A stretch of 64,000 nt of DNA, from positions 1 through 64,000 of the forward strand of contig JAHBVC010000002.1 in assembly GCA_019637755.1 (NCBI GenBank), written 5' to 3'. Origin of the DNA: Anaerolineales bacterium (lineage in GTDB: Bacteria > Chloroflexota > Anaerolineae > Anaerolineales > UBA11579). Each line of letters begins with the position of its first letter. Positions within the stretch are counted from its first letter, which is position 1. A program made the translations under genes and the position numbers. This document shows positions 52,808-60,751 of this stretch, one piece after another. Below the pieces are notes generated by a model. That model saw nothing but the letters and a program-made list of their open reading frames with translations. It was not told where the DNA came from and ran no database searches.

Positions 52808-53688
52808 CAAGCCTCCGAATCCTCTGGCGGGTCAGGCAGCAGGAAGGGCAGATAGCGCGTCAGCAAGCGATCCAATACGCTCTCGGATTCCACCGGGCGA
52901 TAAAAGGCACGCAGCACGCCTTCCAGGCGCTCGCGGCCCAGGCGCTGGATCATGCGCCCACCAAAGGCTACCGAGATGGCGCCGGTCTCCTCGGAGACCA
53001 CCAGCGCCACGGCATCACTGATCTCCGAGGTGCCTAGGGCGGCGCGGTGGCGCAAGCCCATGCGCCGCCCGGCGCTCTCCGACAGCACGCCGCTGGAAGA
53101 CAGCGGCATCACACAGGAGGCGCCGATAATGCGGTCATCCGCCACGATCACTGCGCCATCGTGCAACGGCGTGTTCGGATAGAAGATCTGTAACAATAAT
53201 TCCGGCGTCACCTGGGCGCCCATCGGCACCCCGGTTTCCACGTACTCCTCTAGGCTGTCCAAACGCTGCAGCACGATCAGGGCACCGAAGCGACGCTCGG
53301 AGAGGCGGATGGCGGCGTGCGCCAGCGATTCGATCACATCACGCCCGGCGCCTTGCCGCGTGCTGCGCCCGCTGAGGATCGTGCTGGCGCGCCCGAAGCG
53401 CTCCAGCACGCGGCGGATCTCGGGGGCGAAGATCACCGGGATAGCGACCAGGATGGCCGGCACGGAGTTGCGCACCAGCCAGGAGAACGCCGGCAACTCA
53501 AAGATCACGGTGAACAGACTGATCATGATGTAGAGCAGCAGGAAACCGCGCAGCAACACCATGGCGCGAGTGTTGCGAATAAACAACAAAGCCGCAAAAA
53601 TGATGAGCGTCACCAGCGCCAGGTCAACAAAGCTGGCCAGGCTAAAGCGCTGCAAAATAAACGTGAGCTCGTCAAATAGATTACGCAT
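52807..53688 (-). CDS. cdaA: Diadenylate cyclase CdaA
   Basis: Makes the second messenger c-di-AMP from two ATP. The 293-aa protein has three N-terminal transmembrane helices (first 80 residues) and a DAC domain with the two signature motifs: DGA in NTPLHDGAVIVADDRI and RHRAA in MGLRHRAALGTSEISDA. The ATG at 53688 follows the coaE stop by 2 nt. Together with YbbR this is the conserved cdaA-cdaR pair. glmM, often third in that group, is absent here. Confidence 0.96.
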   Translation of the reverse strand: MRNLFDELTFILQRFSLASFVDLALVTLIIFAALLFIRNTRAMVLLRGFLLLYIMISLFTVIFELPAFSWLVRNSVPAILVAIPVIFAPEIRRVLERFGRASTILSGRSTRQGAGRDVIESLAHAAIRLSERRFGALIVLQRLDSLEEYVETGVPMGAQVTPELLLQIFYPNTPLHDGAVIVADDRIIGASCVMPLSSSGVLSESAGRRMGLRHRAALGTSEISDAVALVVSEETGAISVAFGGRMIQRLGRERLEGVLRAFYRPVESESVLDRLLTRYLPFLLPDPPEDSEA

Positions 53689-53690
53689 AA

Positions 53691-54839
53691 CTAGATCGGT
53701 CGTAGCACCCGGTCAGCCCGCAACTGCTTAAACAGCATCACCGTATCGGGGCGGCTGGATTCCTGGGCGGCTTCATGCCAGGCGCTGACCTGCAGTTCCT
53801 GCGGCAGGCGCTCTTCGTAGCCCAATGCCAGCCACAGATCGCGCTGGGCCGCCAGCCGCGGGCTGACGAACAGCAAGATCACCTCGCACTGCAATTCACG
53901 CGAGGCCTGCTCCACTTCGCTAACGAGGAAGGGGATGTATTCAGCATGCGCCAAACCACGCTGGACGAACAGCCCATCCACGCGCGCCACCAGGTTTTCC
54001 ACTTTCCAGCCCAGCAAGGCCTTCAGCCCATCCAGGGTATGCAGCAATAAAAAGGCCTTCTCGCCAAAGGCATCCACTACCTGGGCGGCCTGCAACTGTG
54101 CTTGATCAGCATTGGCATTGATGAACTCGGCAATCTCCTGCGCCTGGCGCGGCCGGGCGCGCATCACTTGCATGCCATTGGCCAGCCCGGCCGTCACCGC
54201 CCCGCGCAAGCGCGTCGGCACGGTTTCGCCGGTCGCCTGTGGGAACAGCGCGCGCCAGGCAGCCTTGACTTGCTGCCAGGTCTGCTCGATCGAAACACTG
54301 TTCTCGATCACCGTATCCGCCTCAGCCGCTTTCTCTGCTTGCGGCGTCTGGCTGGCCATGCGTTTGCGCGCTTCCTCTTGCGTCATACCGCGCTTGTTTT
54401 CCAAGCGCGCCAGTTGCACGGCTTCGCTAGCGGTCACCACCCAGATCACATCACACATCTGGCGCAGCGGCGATTCGAGCAGCTTGATCGCCTCGATCAC
54501 GATGACCTGGTGCGAGCTGCGCCGCGCCAAATGGTCTACTCCCTGGCGCACCGCCGGGTGGATCAAGCTCTCGAGCAGCTTCAAGGCCTGCGGGTCTGAG
54601 AATACGATCTGGCCCAGCTTCTTGCGGTCGATCTCGCCATCGTCTTTGAGCACAAATTTGCCAAAATGCTCCACCACGGCCGCATAGGCCGGGCCATTGT
54701 GTTCAATGGCGCGGTGCGAAAGCGCATCCGCATCGATGCCAAAGGCGCCGGCATGCTCCAGCATGCGGCGCACCACACTCTTGCCGGTGGCGATGTTGCC
54801 GGTCAGGCCGATGACAAACTTCCCAGGCCAGGCGCTCAT
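53691..54839 (-). CDS. coaE: Dephospho-CoA kinase fused to a GNAT-like domain
   Basis: Last step of coenzyme A synthesis. Residues 1-200 are CoaE: P-loop GLTGNIATGKSVV, GIDADALSHRAIE and LLESLIHPAVRQ. Residues from about 215 to 382 form an extra domain (MQVMRARPRQAQEIAEFINANA...VILLFVSPRLAAQRDLWLALGYEERLPQEL) whose pattern resembles a GNAT acyltransferase, including a C-terminal LGYEER strand. Standard CoaE has about 200 aa. The start is ATG 54839, 1 nt after the kbl stop; an upstream TTG is less likely. A CoA-using domain joined to a CoA-making one is notable. Confidence 0.87.
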   Translation of the reverse strand: MSAWPGKFVIGLTGNIATGKSVVRRMLEHAGAFGIDADALSHRAIEHNGPAYAAVVEHFGKFVLKDDGEIDRKKLGQIVFSDPQALKLLESLIHPAVRQGVDHLARRSSHQVIVIEAIKLLESPLRQMCDVIWVVTASEAVQLARLENKRGMTQEEARKRMASQTPQAEKAAEADTVIENSVSIEQTWQQVKAAWRALFPQATGETVPTRLRGAVTAGLANGMQVMRARPRQAQEIAEFINANADQAQLQAAQVVDAFGEKAFLLLHTLDGLKALLGWKVENLVARVDGLFVQRGLAHAEYIPFLVSEVEQASRELQCEVILLFVSPRLAAQRDLWLALGYEERLPQELQVSAWHEAAQESSRPDTVMLFKQLRADRVLRPI

Positions 54840-54840
54840 C

Positions 54841-56025
54841 TCAGCCAATCACCCCCAGCTTGCGGCCCACATCGGCGAACGCCTGCAAGCCATGTTCCAG
54901 GTCACTGCTGTCATGCGCCGCTGAGATCATCACGCGTAAGCGCGCCGTGCCACGCGGCACCGTGGGGAAGGCGATCGCCATGGCAAACACGCCCGCGGCG
55001 AACAGCTCACGGCTGAATTGCTGGGCCAGCTGCTCATCCCCCAGCATCACCGGGGTGATCGGGGTGACGCTCTTGCCGGTGTCAAAGCCCAGCGCTTGCA
55101 TTTCTGTTTTGAAGAATTGGGTATTGGCCCACAAGCGGTCCACCAGCTCACTGGATTCCTCAAGCAGGTCCACCGCCGCCAGGCAGGCGGCCACATCCGG
55201 CACAGTCATCGCCGAAGAGAACAGGAAGGGGCGGCCGCGTTGGCGCAGCCATTCCACAATGCGCTCATTGCCGGCCACCACCCCACCCACTACGCCGAAG
55301 GCCTTGGAGAAGGTGCCTACCTCAACATCCACCTTGCCGTGCAGATTAAAGTGATCCACGATGCCGCGGCCGCCCTTGCCCAGCACGCCTTCACCGTGGG
55401 CATCATCTACCATCAGGATCGCATCTGCCTGGCTGGTGACGGCATAGATCTCCGGCAGCGGGGCTACATCGCCATCCATGCTGAACACGCCATCGGTCAC
55501 CACCAGGGCGCGGCGAAACTCGCCGCGGCGCTCGGCCAGCACGCGCTGCAAATCGGCCGGATCGCAATGCTTGTAGCGAATGATGCTGGCCCCGGAGAGC
55601 CGGCTGCCATCAATGATGCTGGCATGGTTGAGCTCATCCGAAAAAATGGCGTCTTCCTTGCCCACCAGCGCCGGCAACACGGCCAGATTGGCGGTAAAGC
55701 CGGATTGCAAAGTGATGGCCGCTTCCACACCCTTGAAGGCGGCCATACGCGTATCCAGCTCGACGTGCAAATCCATGGTGCCGGCGATGCTACGCACCGC
55801 CCCGGGGCCCAGCCCATACTGGCGCATGGCGGCTTCGGCGGCGGCGAGCAGGCGTGGATGGTTGGCCAGGCCCAGATAATTATTGGAGCAGAAGTTGAGC
55901 ACGCGCTGGCCGTCTACCTGTAGCCAGGCGCCCTGGGGCGATCCCAGGGTACGGATGTGGTTGTACAGCCCTGCATCACGCAAGGCCTGTAGTTCTTCGC
56001 CAATCCAGGCCAATCGATCCGTCAT
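54841..56025 (-). CDS. kbl: Alpha-oxoamine synthase, 2-amino-3-ketobutyrate CoA ligase type
   Basis: PLP-dependent enzyme of 394 aa. Key segments are [51 protein letters not shown] and the PLP lysine in [15 protein letters not shown] cleaves 2-amino-3-ketobutyrate with CoA to glycine and acetyl-CoA in threonine breakdown; the paralogous BioF makes 8-amino-7-oxononanoate. The sequence (start [38 protein letters not shown]) fits Kbl better, but the two are hard to separate by eye. ATG 56025 with AAGGAG 4-5 nt upstream. Confidence 0.85.
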   Translation of the reverse strand: MTDRLAWIGEELQALRDAGLYNHIRTLGSPQGAWLQVDGQRVLNFCSNNYLGLANHPRLLAAAEAAMRQYGLGPGAVRSIAGTMDLHVELDTRMAAFKGVEAAITLQSGFTANLAVLPALVGKEDAIFSDELNHASIIDGSRLSGASIIRYKHCDPADLQRVLAERRGEFRRALVVTDGVFSMDGDVAPLPEIYAVTSQADAILMVDDAHGEGVLGKGGRGIVDHFNLHGKVDVEVGTFSKAFGVVGGVVAGNERIVEWLRQRGRPFLFSSAMTVPDVAACLAAVDLLEESSELVDRLWANTQFFKTEMQALGFDTGKSVTPITPVMLGDEQLAQQFSRELFAAGVFAMAIAFPTVPRGTARLRVMISAAHDSSDLEHGLQAFADVGRKLGVIG

Positions 56026-56195
56026 CGCGCTCCTTGTGCGTGTACTGAGATTAACTCGCGGCGCGCACCAACGGCGCGCAAATGCCCTGATTCTTATTAT
56101 ACGCTCAGGCACTGCGCTGCGCCGCTTTAGCCACGGGGCAAGCGCTGCGCCGCGCATACAGCAGCAGAAAAAGGCGAACTGTATAATTTATCGAC

Positions 56196-57206
56196 ATGCG
56201 AAAATTACTGATCGGCCTGGCGCTAATGGTGGGGGTGTTGTTCATCCTCAACCACTTCACCCAATTTGATGAGATCCTGGTGGTGCTGCAGCGCAGCGAT
56301 TGGCGCTTCATCGCCCTGGCGCTGCTGTGCGTGGCTGGTTGGCTGCTGTGCACCGCGGCCACCTACCAGAGCGTCTTCGCCGCGCTGGGCGTAGAACGCC
56401 CCCTGGGGCCGCTGGTGCCGCTAGCCGCCGCGGCCAACTTCGTCAACGTGGTGGCGCCTTCGATGGGCATGAGCGGCATGGCCGTGATCATCTCGGATGC
56501 ACACCGCCGCCAACTGCCCTCGGCGCACGCCACCGTGGCTGGCGCGCTCTTCGTGTTGTTCGAGTACGCGGGGTTTGCGCTCTACCTGGTGCTGGGGCTG
56601 CTGGTACTCTTCCGCCGTGATGACATCAGCGGCCCGGAACTGGCCGCCTCGGGTGTGCTGCTGGCGATGACCGGCGTGCTGCTGGTGATCTTGTACCTGG
56701 GCATGCGCGCCCCGGCCGAGCTGGGGCGCCTGCTACGCTGGATCGCGCGCAGCACTAATACGCTTAGCGCACCGTTGACCAAGCGTAAAGCCATCTCCGA
56801 AGAGCGCGCCGAGCAGTTCGCCCATGACATCGCCACCGGGCTGCACTCTGCGCGCCAGCCGCGCAAATTATGGAAGCCGCTCTTTTACGCGCTGCTCGGC
56901 AAGGGCCTATTGCTCGGCGTGCTGACCTCCGTATTCCTGGCCTTTCAAGTGCCGCTCTCGATCGGCACGCTGATCGCCGGCTTCGCCATCGCCTACCTGT
57001 TTCTGATCGTTTCGCCCACCCCGGCCGGCGTGGGCGTGGTGGAAGGTGTGCTGACCCTCTCGCTTTCCTCGATGTTCGTGCCACTGGAACAAGCCGCCGT
57101 GATCACGCTGAGTTACCGCGTGCTCACCTTTTGGCTGCCCCTGTTCTTCGGTTTCCTCAGTTTTCAATTTCTGCAAATTCGCAAACCATTTCCGGCCAGC
57201 TCGTAA
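56196..57206 (+). CDS. Flippase-like/LPG-synthase-type membrane protein (UPF0104)
   Basis: A 336-aa protein with about eight transmembrane helices in the lysylphosphatidylglycerol_synthase_TM/AglD-like pattern: WRFIALALLCVAGWLLCTA, PLAAAANFVNVVAPSMGMSG and the conserved loop FLIVSPTPAGVGVVEGVLTL. Relatives are putative lipid-linked sugar flippases. The ATG at 56196 has TATAAT (56182-56187) ending 8 nt upstream and no Shine-Dalgarno, so it is probably leaderless. The exact substrate is unknown. Confidence 0.88.
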   Translation: MRKLLIGLALMVGVLFILNHFTQFDEILVVLQRSDWRFIALALLCVAGWLLCTAATYQSVFAALGVERPLGPLVPLAAAANFVNVVAPSMGMSGMAVIISDAHRRQLPSAHATVAGALFVLFEYAGFALYLVLGLLVLFRRDDISGPELAASGVLLAMTGVLLVILYLGMRAPAELGRLLRWIARSTNTLSAPLTKRKAISEERAEQFAHDIATGLHSARQPRKLWKPLFYALLGKGLLLGVLTSVFLAFQVPLSIGTLIAGFAIAYLFLIVSPTPAGVGVVEGVLTLSLSSMFVPLEQAAVITLSYRVLTFWLPLFFGFLSFQFLQIRKPFPASS

Positions 57207-57258
57207 CTCTTTTCCCCCGAACATGGTAAAATGTGCCGCTCACCGTTCAATCGGTGTG

Positions 57259-57346
57259 GGAGGGATGGCCGAGTGGTTTAAGGCGGCGGTCTTGAAAACC
57301 GTTGTAGGTCTACGACTTACCGGGGGTTCGAATCCCTCTCCCTCCG
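57259..57346 (+). tRNA. tRNA-Ser (anticodon TGA)
   Basis: 88 nt with the long variable arm of class II tRNAs. Acceptor stem GGAGGGA/TCCCTCC, anticodon loop TCTTGAAAA giving TGA, T arm GGGGGTTCGAATCCCTC. CCA is not encoded. Confidence 0.96.
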
Positions 57347-57359
57347 CTGAACAGATACT

Positions 57360-57450
57360 GGGGAGGTCGCATAGCCCGGTCTAGTGCGCCCGCCTGCTAA
57401 GTGGGTTCCGGAGGTTTCTCCGGACGAGGGTTCAAATCCCTCCCTCCCCG
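57360..57450 (+). tRNA. tRNA-Ser (anticodon GCT)
   Basis: 91-nt class II tRNA. Acceptor stem GGGGAGG/CCTCCCC, anticodon loop CTGCTAA giving GCT, long variable arm (GTTCCGGAGGTTTCTCCGGAC) and T arm GAGGGTTCAAATCCCTC. It lies 13 nt after the other tRNA-Ser, so the two are probably co-transcribed. Confidence 0.96.
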
Positions 57451-57452
57451 CC

Positions 57453-57480
57453 TTGAATTGTGCTGCAGTAGCGGTACAAT
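57453..57480 (+). promoter_or_regulatory. Promoter candidate before the structured RNA region
   Basis: TTGAAT (57453-57458), a 16-nt spacer and TACAAT (57475-57480), directly after tRNA-Ser(GCT), would start transcription near 57487. Confidence 0.5.
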
Positions 57481-57486
57481 TCCCCG

Positions 57487-57697
57487 CCGAGTCAGGATGG
57501 CATCTGAGCCTGACTTAACAACAGATGTGAGGACTAGCTCCTCGTCTACTCGTCATACCGCAGACGCGTAGAAAGCTGAGGTCTAAGTCACCTCGCTGCC
57601 AGTACTGCCGCCACGCGGCGTTCGCTGCCCTTGCGAACGCCAAAGTGTGAGGCGGTTGTTGGTGAATTACTAGCTGAGGCTATAACCGCCTCACACA
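57487..57697 (+). ncRNA. Candidate structured RNA between tRNA-Ser and tRNA-Arg
   Basis: About 210 nt without a credible gene but with consecutive stems on the plus strand. They are GTCAGG/CCTGAC near its start, GAGGA-CTAGC-TCCTC, a CTACTCG/CGCGTAG stem with one mismatch, GAGGT/ACCTC, a perfect 9-bp GGCGTTCGC/GCGAACGCC (about 57618-57642) and a perfect 13-bp GTGTGAGGCGGTT/AACCGCCTCACAC (57645-57657 with 57683-57695) just before tRNA-Arg. A promoter precedes it. I do not find the conserved blocks of tmRNA, SRP RNA or RNase P RNA. It may be a lineage-specific RNA or a long tRNA-processing spacer. Confidence 0.45.
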
Positions 57698-57698
57698 A

Positions 57699-57771
57699 GC
57701 TCTCGTAGCTCAGTGGATAGAGCACTTGCTTGCGGAGCAAGGGGTCGCGTGTTCGAGTCGCGCCGAGAGCG
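57699..57771 (+). tRNA. tRNA-Arg (anticodon GCG)
   Basis: 73 nt: acceptor stem GCTCTCG/CGAGAGC, D arm GCTC...GAGC, anticodon arm CTTGC-TTGCGGA-GCAAG, T arm GCGTG/CGCGC with TTCGAGT loop. The anticodon is GCG, reading CGC and CGU. Most bacteria use ACG (deaminated to ICG) for these codons, so this is an uncommon form. CCA is not encoded. Confidence 0.93.
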
Positions 57772-57784
57772 CTACGCTGCGCAG

Positions 57785-57952
57785 CAGCGTCTAAAGTTGC
57801 TTCGCAACTTTCCAGAGACCGCCGTTTTTACGGCGGTTTTTGGTTTAACCGTCCACTTGGTGGGCTACGTTGCTGCGCAGCGTTTAAAGTTGCTTCGCAA
57901 GTTTCCAGAGACCGCCGCTTTTACGGCGGTTTTTGGTTTAACTACCCGCTTG
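57785..57952 (+). terminator. Duplicated terminator unit after tRNA-Arg
   Basis: Two copies of a unit of about 75 bp follow the tRNA: GCAGCGT-YTAAAGTTGCTTCGCAA, then TTTCCAGAG and ACCGCCG-hairpin-CGGCGGTTTTTGG. Each ends in a good intrinsic terminator (stems at about 57819-57840 and 57911-57935). A third partial start (CTGCTGCGCAGCGT) is at 57962-57976. The units also contain the small hairpin AGTTGC-TTC-GCAACT in the first copy. Confidence 0.75.
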
Positions 57953-58049
57953 GCACACAGCGCTGCTGCGCAGCGTACCAGTCTGCCCACTACCTGGCAG
58001 GCATCCTGCATCTGGGAACCAAACCCTGTACAATCGAGTCTTACAGCGT

Positions 58050-59282
58050 ATGCCTAGCAATCTCAACGACACTCAGGCCACCCAGCCTAACCGGCGCAGC
58101 AGTGAGCCTGCCACCACCCGCCCGCAGCGCGGCGTGCCGCCCCAAGCCCCGCGGCCACGCCGCGCCTGGCTGCGCACGCCGGCGCTGGTGTTCGGGCTGG
58201 CCGGCTTGGCGGCGCTGCTATTGGTCACCAGTGCCAGCGCCGCGCTAGGCTGGAGCGAAGGCCGCACCATCCTCTACGCCACCGCCACTATGCAGGCTGG
58301 CATGCAAATGCTGGAGCAGTACAACCTGGCCATGGAAGACATCACCGCCGGCCGCTACGACCTGGCGCGCCAACGCCTCGAATTCATCTACTACGAGAAC
58401 CCGCGCTTCCTCGACACCGGCAGCAAGCTGATCGAGGTATTGCTGGTCTTGCAAAACACCCCCGAAGCGCCCACCAGCGCCCCGCTGCAGGCCAGTGCTA
58501 CCCCCACCCAGGATCCGCGCACCAAGGAAGAGCTGCTGCAGGCGGCCCGCCAGCAGTTGGCCGCCCGCGAATGGAGCGCCGCCATTGATGCGCTGCTGGC
58601 GCTGCGCAAAGCCGATGCTGGCTACTTCACCGCCGAAGTGGACGGCATGCTCTATGCCGCTCTGCGCAACCGCGGCGCCAACGAGATCACCCAGCAAGGC
58701 TTATTCGAACCGGGTCTGTACGATTTCTCGCTGGCGGCCAATTTCGGCCCGCTGGATGCCCAGGCCAGCAACTATCGCCAATGGGCACGCCTCTACTTGT
58801 ATGGCAATGCCTTCTGGCTGGCCTATCCGCAAGATGCTGCTTACTATTACGGGCAGTTGGTCGGCATGGCGCCTGATCTGCGCGATGCGCAAGGCAATTC
58901 AGCCTTCTATCGCTATTGGCAATCGCTGGTGCACTGGGGCGATAGCCTGGCCACCAAAGAAAGCTGGTGCGAAGCCAGCGAGGCCTACCAACAGGCGCTA
59001 GCGGCCCGCAACGATGCCGGTCTGCAGCCCACTGGCGAATACGCCTACCTAAAATGCCTCGGCCCCAGCGCCACGCCCACCTTCACCAGCACCGCCTCGC
59101 TGACCCCCTCGCCCACCAATGCCACCGCCCTAGCCAGCGCCACGCTGGCCAGCCCGGGTGCCAGCGAGACGCCCAGCGAGACCCCCGCCGCCAGCCTGAC
59201 GCCCTCGGCCACCTTCACGCCTTCACTCACTTTCACCCCCTCGGCTACGTTTACCCCGCAGCCGCCAACGGCGACGCCATAA
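58050..59282 (+). CDS. Single-pass membrane protein with TPR-like region and Thr/Pro/Ser-rich tail
   Basis: A 410-aa protein: a basic, disordered N-terminus, one transmembrane helix (PALVFGLAGLAALLLVTSASAALG) and an extracytoplasmic helical region with TPR-like repeats (TAGRYDLARQRLEFIYYENP; AREWSAAIDALLALRKAD; CEASEAYQQALAARN). A tail of about 70 residues of Thr, Pro, Ser and Ala (TPSATFTPSLTFTPSATFTP) ends it. No enzyme motif. The LCP transferase gene starts 1 nt after the stop, so a role in cell-envelope assembly is likely. TACAAT lies 15 nt before the ATG. Confidence 0.75.
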   Translation: MPSNLNDTQATQPNRRSSEPATTRPQRGVPPQAPRPRRAWLRTPALVFGLAGLAALLLVTSASAALGWSEGRTILYATATMQAGMQMLEQYNLAMEDITAGRYDLARQRLEFIYYENPRFLDTGSKLIEVLLVLQNTPEAPTSAPLQASATPTQDPRTKEELLQAARQQLAAREWSAAIDALLALRKADAGYFTAEVDGMLYAALRNRGANEITQQGLFEPGLYDFSLAANFGPLDAQASNYRQWARLYLYGNAFWLAYPQDAAYYYGQLVGMAPDLRDAQGNSAFYRYWQSLVHWGDSLATKESWCEASEAYQQALAARNDAGLQPTGEYAYLKCLGPSATPTFTSTASLTPSPTNATALASATLASPGASETPSETPAASLTPSATFTPSLTFTPSATFTPQPPTATP

Positions 59283-59283
59283 T

Positions 59284-60684
59284 ATGCTCCGCCGCCTGAA
59301 CCCTCTCCCCTATCTGCGGGCTCACCGCCGCAGCGCCTGGATCACCCTGGCGCTGTGCGTGCTGCTGTCACTGCTGGTGGTGCCCAGCGCGTACTCTTGG
59401 GCGCGCTACTTCGGCGCTGCCCCCAGCGGCCTGTTCGGCCTGCCCAACATCGCCATTGCACAGGCGCCAGACAGCCAGCCACTGCAGGTCGACGATATTT
59501 TACAAACCAGCCCGGATGTGGCCTTGCCGCCAGCCTGGGACGGCGCCGAGCGTGTCACCATCTTGATCATGGGGCTGGATTACCGTGATTGGTCTGCCGG
59601 GCAAGGCCCCTCGCGCACGGATTCAATGATGCTGCTGAGCATCGATCCCGTCAGCAAGACCGCCGGCATGCTCTCGATCCCGCGCGATCTGTGGGCGGTG
59701 ATCCCAGGCTTTACGCCCAACAAGATCAACACCGCCTACTACTTCGGCGAGCTCTACAAGGTGCCCGGCGGCGGGCCGGAGCTTGCCCGCCGCACGGTGG
59801 AGCAAACCATCGGCGTGCCGATCGATTACTACGCCCAGATCGACTTTAGTGCCTTCGTGCACTTCATCGATCTGCTCGGCGGGGTGAAGATCACCATCCC
59901 CGAGCCGATCCGCGTGGACCCTCTGGGAGAATCGCCGCCGCGCACGCTCGATGCGGGCACGCAGTTGCTGCCCGGCGATCTGGCGCTGGCCTATGCGCGC
60001 GATCGCCACTCCGGCGGCGGCGATTTCGCCCGCGCCCAACGCCAGCAGCAGATCGTGCTGGGCGTGCGCGATCGTATTGTGGATTTCAACTTGCTGCCCG
60101 GCCTGGTGGCCAACGCCCCTGCCATCTATGCCGAGCTCTCCAACGGTATCCGCACCAACCTCAGCCTTAACGATGCCATCCGCCTGGCGGTTTTGGGCAC
60201 CCAGATCGCACGCGAGCAGATCGAGTATGGCGTGATCGGCGAGCAGGACGTGATCTACGGCAACTCGCCGGATGATCTGGCGATCCTCATCCCGGTGCCA
60301 GATCGCATCCACGCACTGCGCGATCGTATCTTCGCCGCCACCGGTGCGCTCAGCCCGCTCACCCCGGGCTCGCCCGCCGAGCGCATGGCGGCCGAAGCGC
60401 CGGCCATCGCCATCCAGAATGGCAGCGGCGATGCCAGCCTGGGGGCGCGCACGCAGGAGTATCTCAACAGCCTGGGCGTCTATGTGGAGCAGGTGGGCGC
60501 GGCCCCCGCCAGCAGCGTCACCGTGCTGGTGGATCACCATGGCAGCCCGCACACGCTGAGCTTCCTGGCCGAGCTGATGGGCGTGCCCAGCAGCCGCATC
60601 CTGCACGAATTCGATCCCAGCCACGCTTACGCCGTGGAAATTCGCCTGGGCAGTGACTGGGCGCAGGCCAATCAACTGCCCTAA
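59284..60684 (+). CDS. LytR-CpsA-Psr (LCP) family envelope glycopolymer transferase
   Basis: A 466-aa membrane-anchored protein. It has an N-terminal helix (SAWITLALCVLLSLLVVPSAYSW) and an LCP catalytic domain, with ILIMGLDYRDWSAGQGPSRTDSMMLLSIDP, the arginines of SIPRDLW and the region LALAYARDRHSGGGDFARAQRQQ. A C-terminal LytR_C domain follows (AIAIQNGSGDASLGARTQEYLNSLGVYV). LCP enzymes transfer lipid-linked glycopolymers to the cell wall or to proteins. Coupled to the upstream TPR membrane protein. Confidence 0.93.
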   Translation: MLRRLNPLPYLRAHRRSAWITLALCVLLSLLVVPSAYSWARYFGAAPSGLFGLPNIAIAQAPDSQPLQVDDILQTSPDVALPPAWDGAERVTILIMGLDYRDWSAGQGPSRTDSMMLLSIDPVSKTAGMLSIPRDLWAVIPGFTPNKINTAYYFGELYKVPGGGPELARRTVEQTIGVPIDYYAQIDFSAFVHFIDLLGGVKITIPEPIRVDPLGESPPRTLDAGTQLLPGDLALAYARDRHSGGGDFARAQRQQQIVLGVRDRIVDFNLLPGLVANAPAIYAELSNGIRTNLSLNDAIRLAVLGTQIAREQIEYGVIGEQDVIYGNSPDDLAILIPVPDRIHALRDRIFAATGALSPLTPGSPAERMAAEAPAIAIQNGSGDASLGARTQEYLNSLGVYVEQVGAAPASSVTVLVDHHGSPHTLSFLAELMGVPSSRILHEFDPSHAYAVEIRLGSDWAQANQLP

Positions 60685-60751
60685 GCGCTAAAACAGCCCT
60701 AACCATTCCTTTACCAGCCAGGCCTATGCCTGGGGGTACAATCTAACGTTC

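Noticed and set aside
57487-57697. tmRNA or SRP RNA
   Set aside because: There is no tRNA-like end, no tag reading frame, and no SRP tetraloop/asymmetric-loop consensus.
57713-58057. 114-codon frame overlapping tRNA-Arg
   Set aside because: It covers the tRNA and two terminator copies; the apparent internal repeats come from the duplicated terminators.
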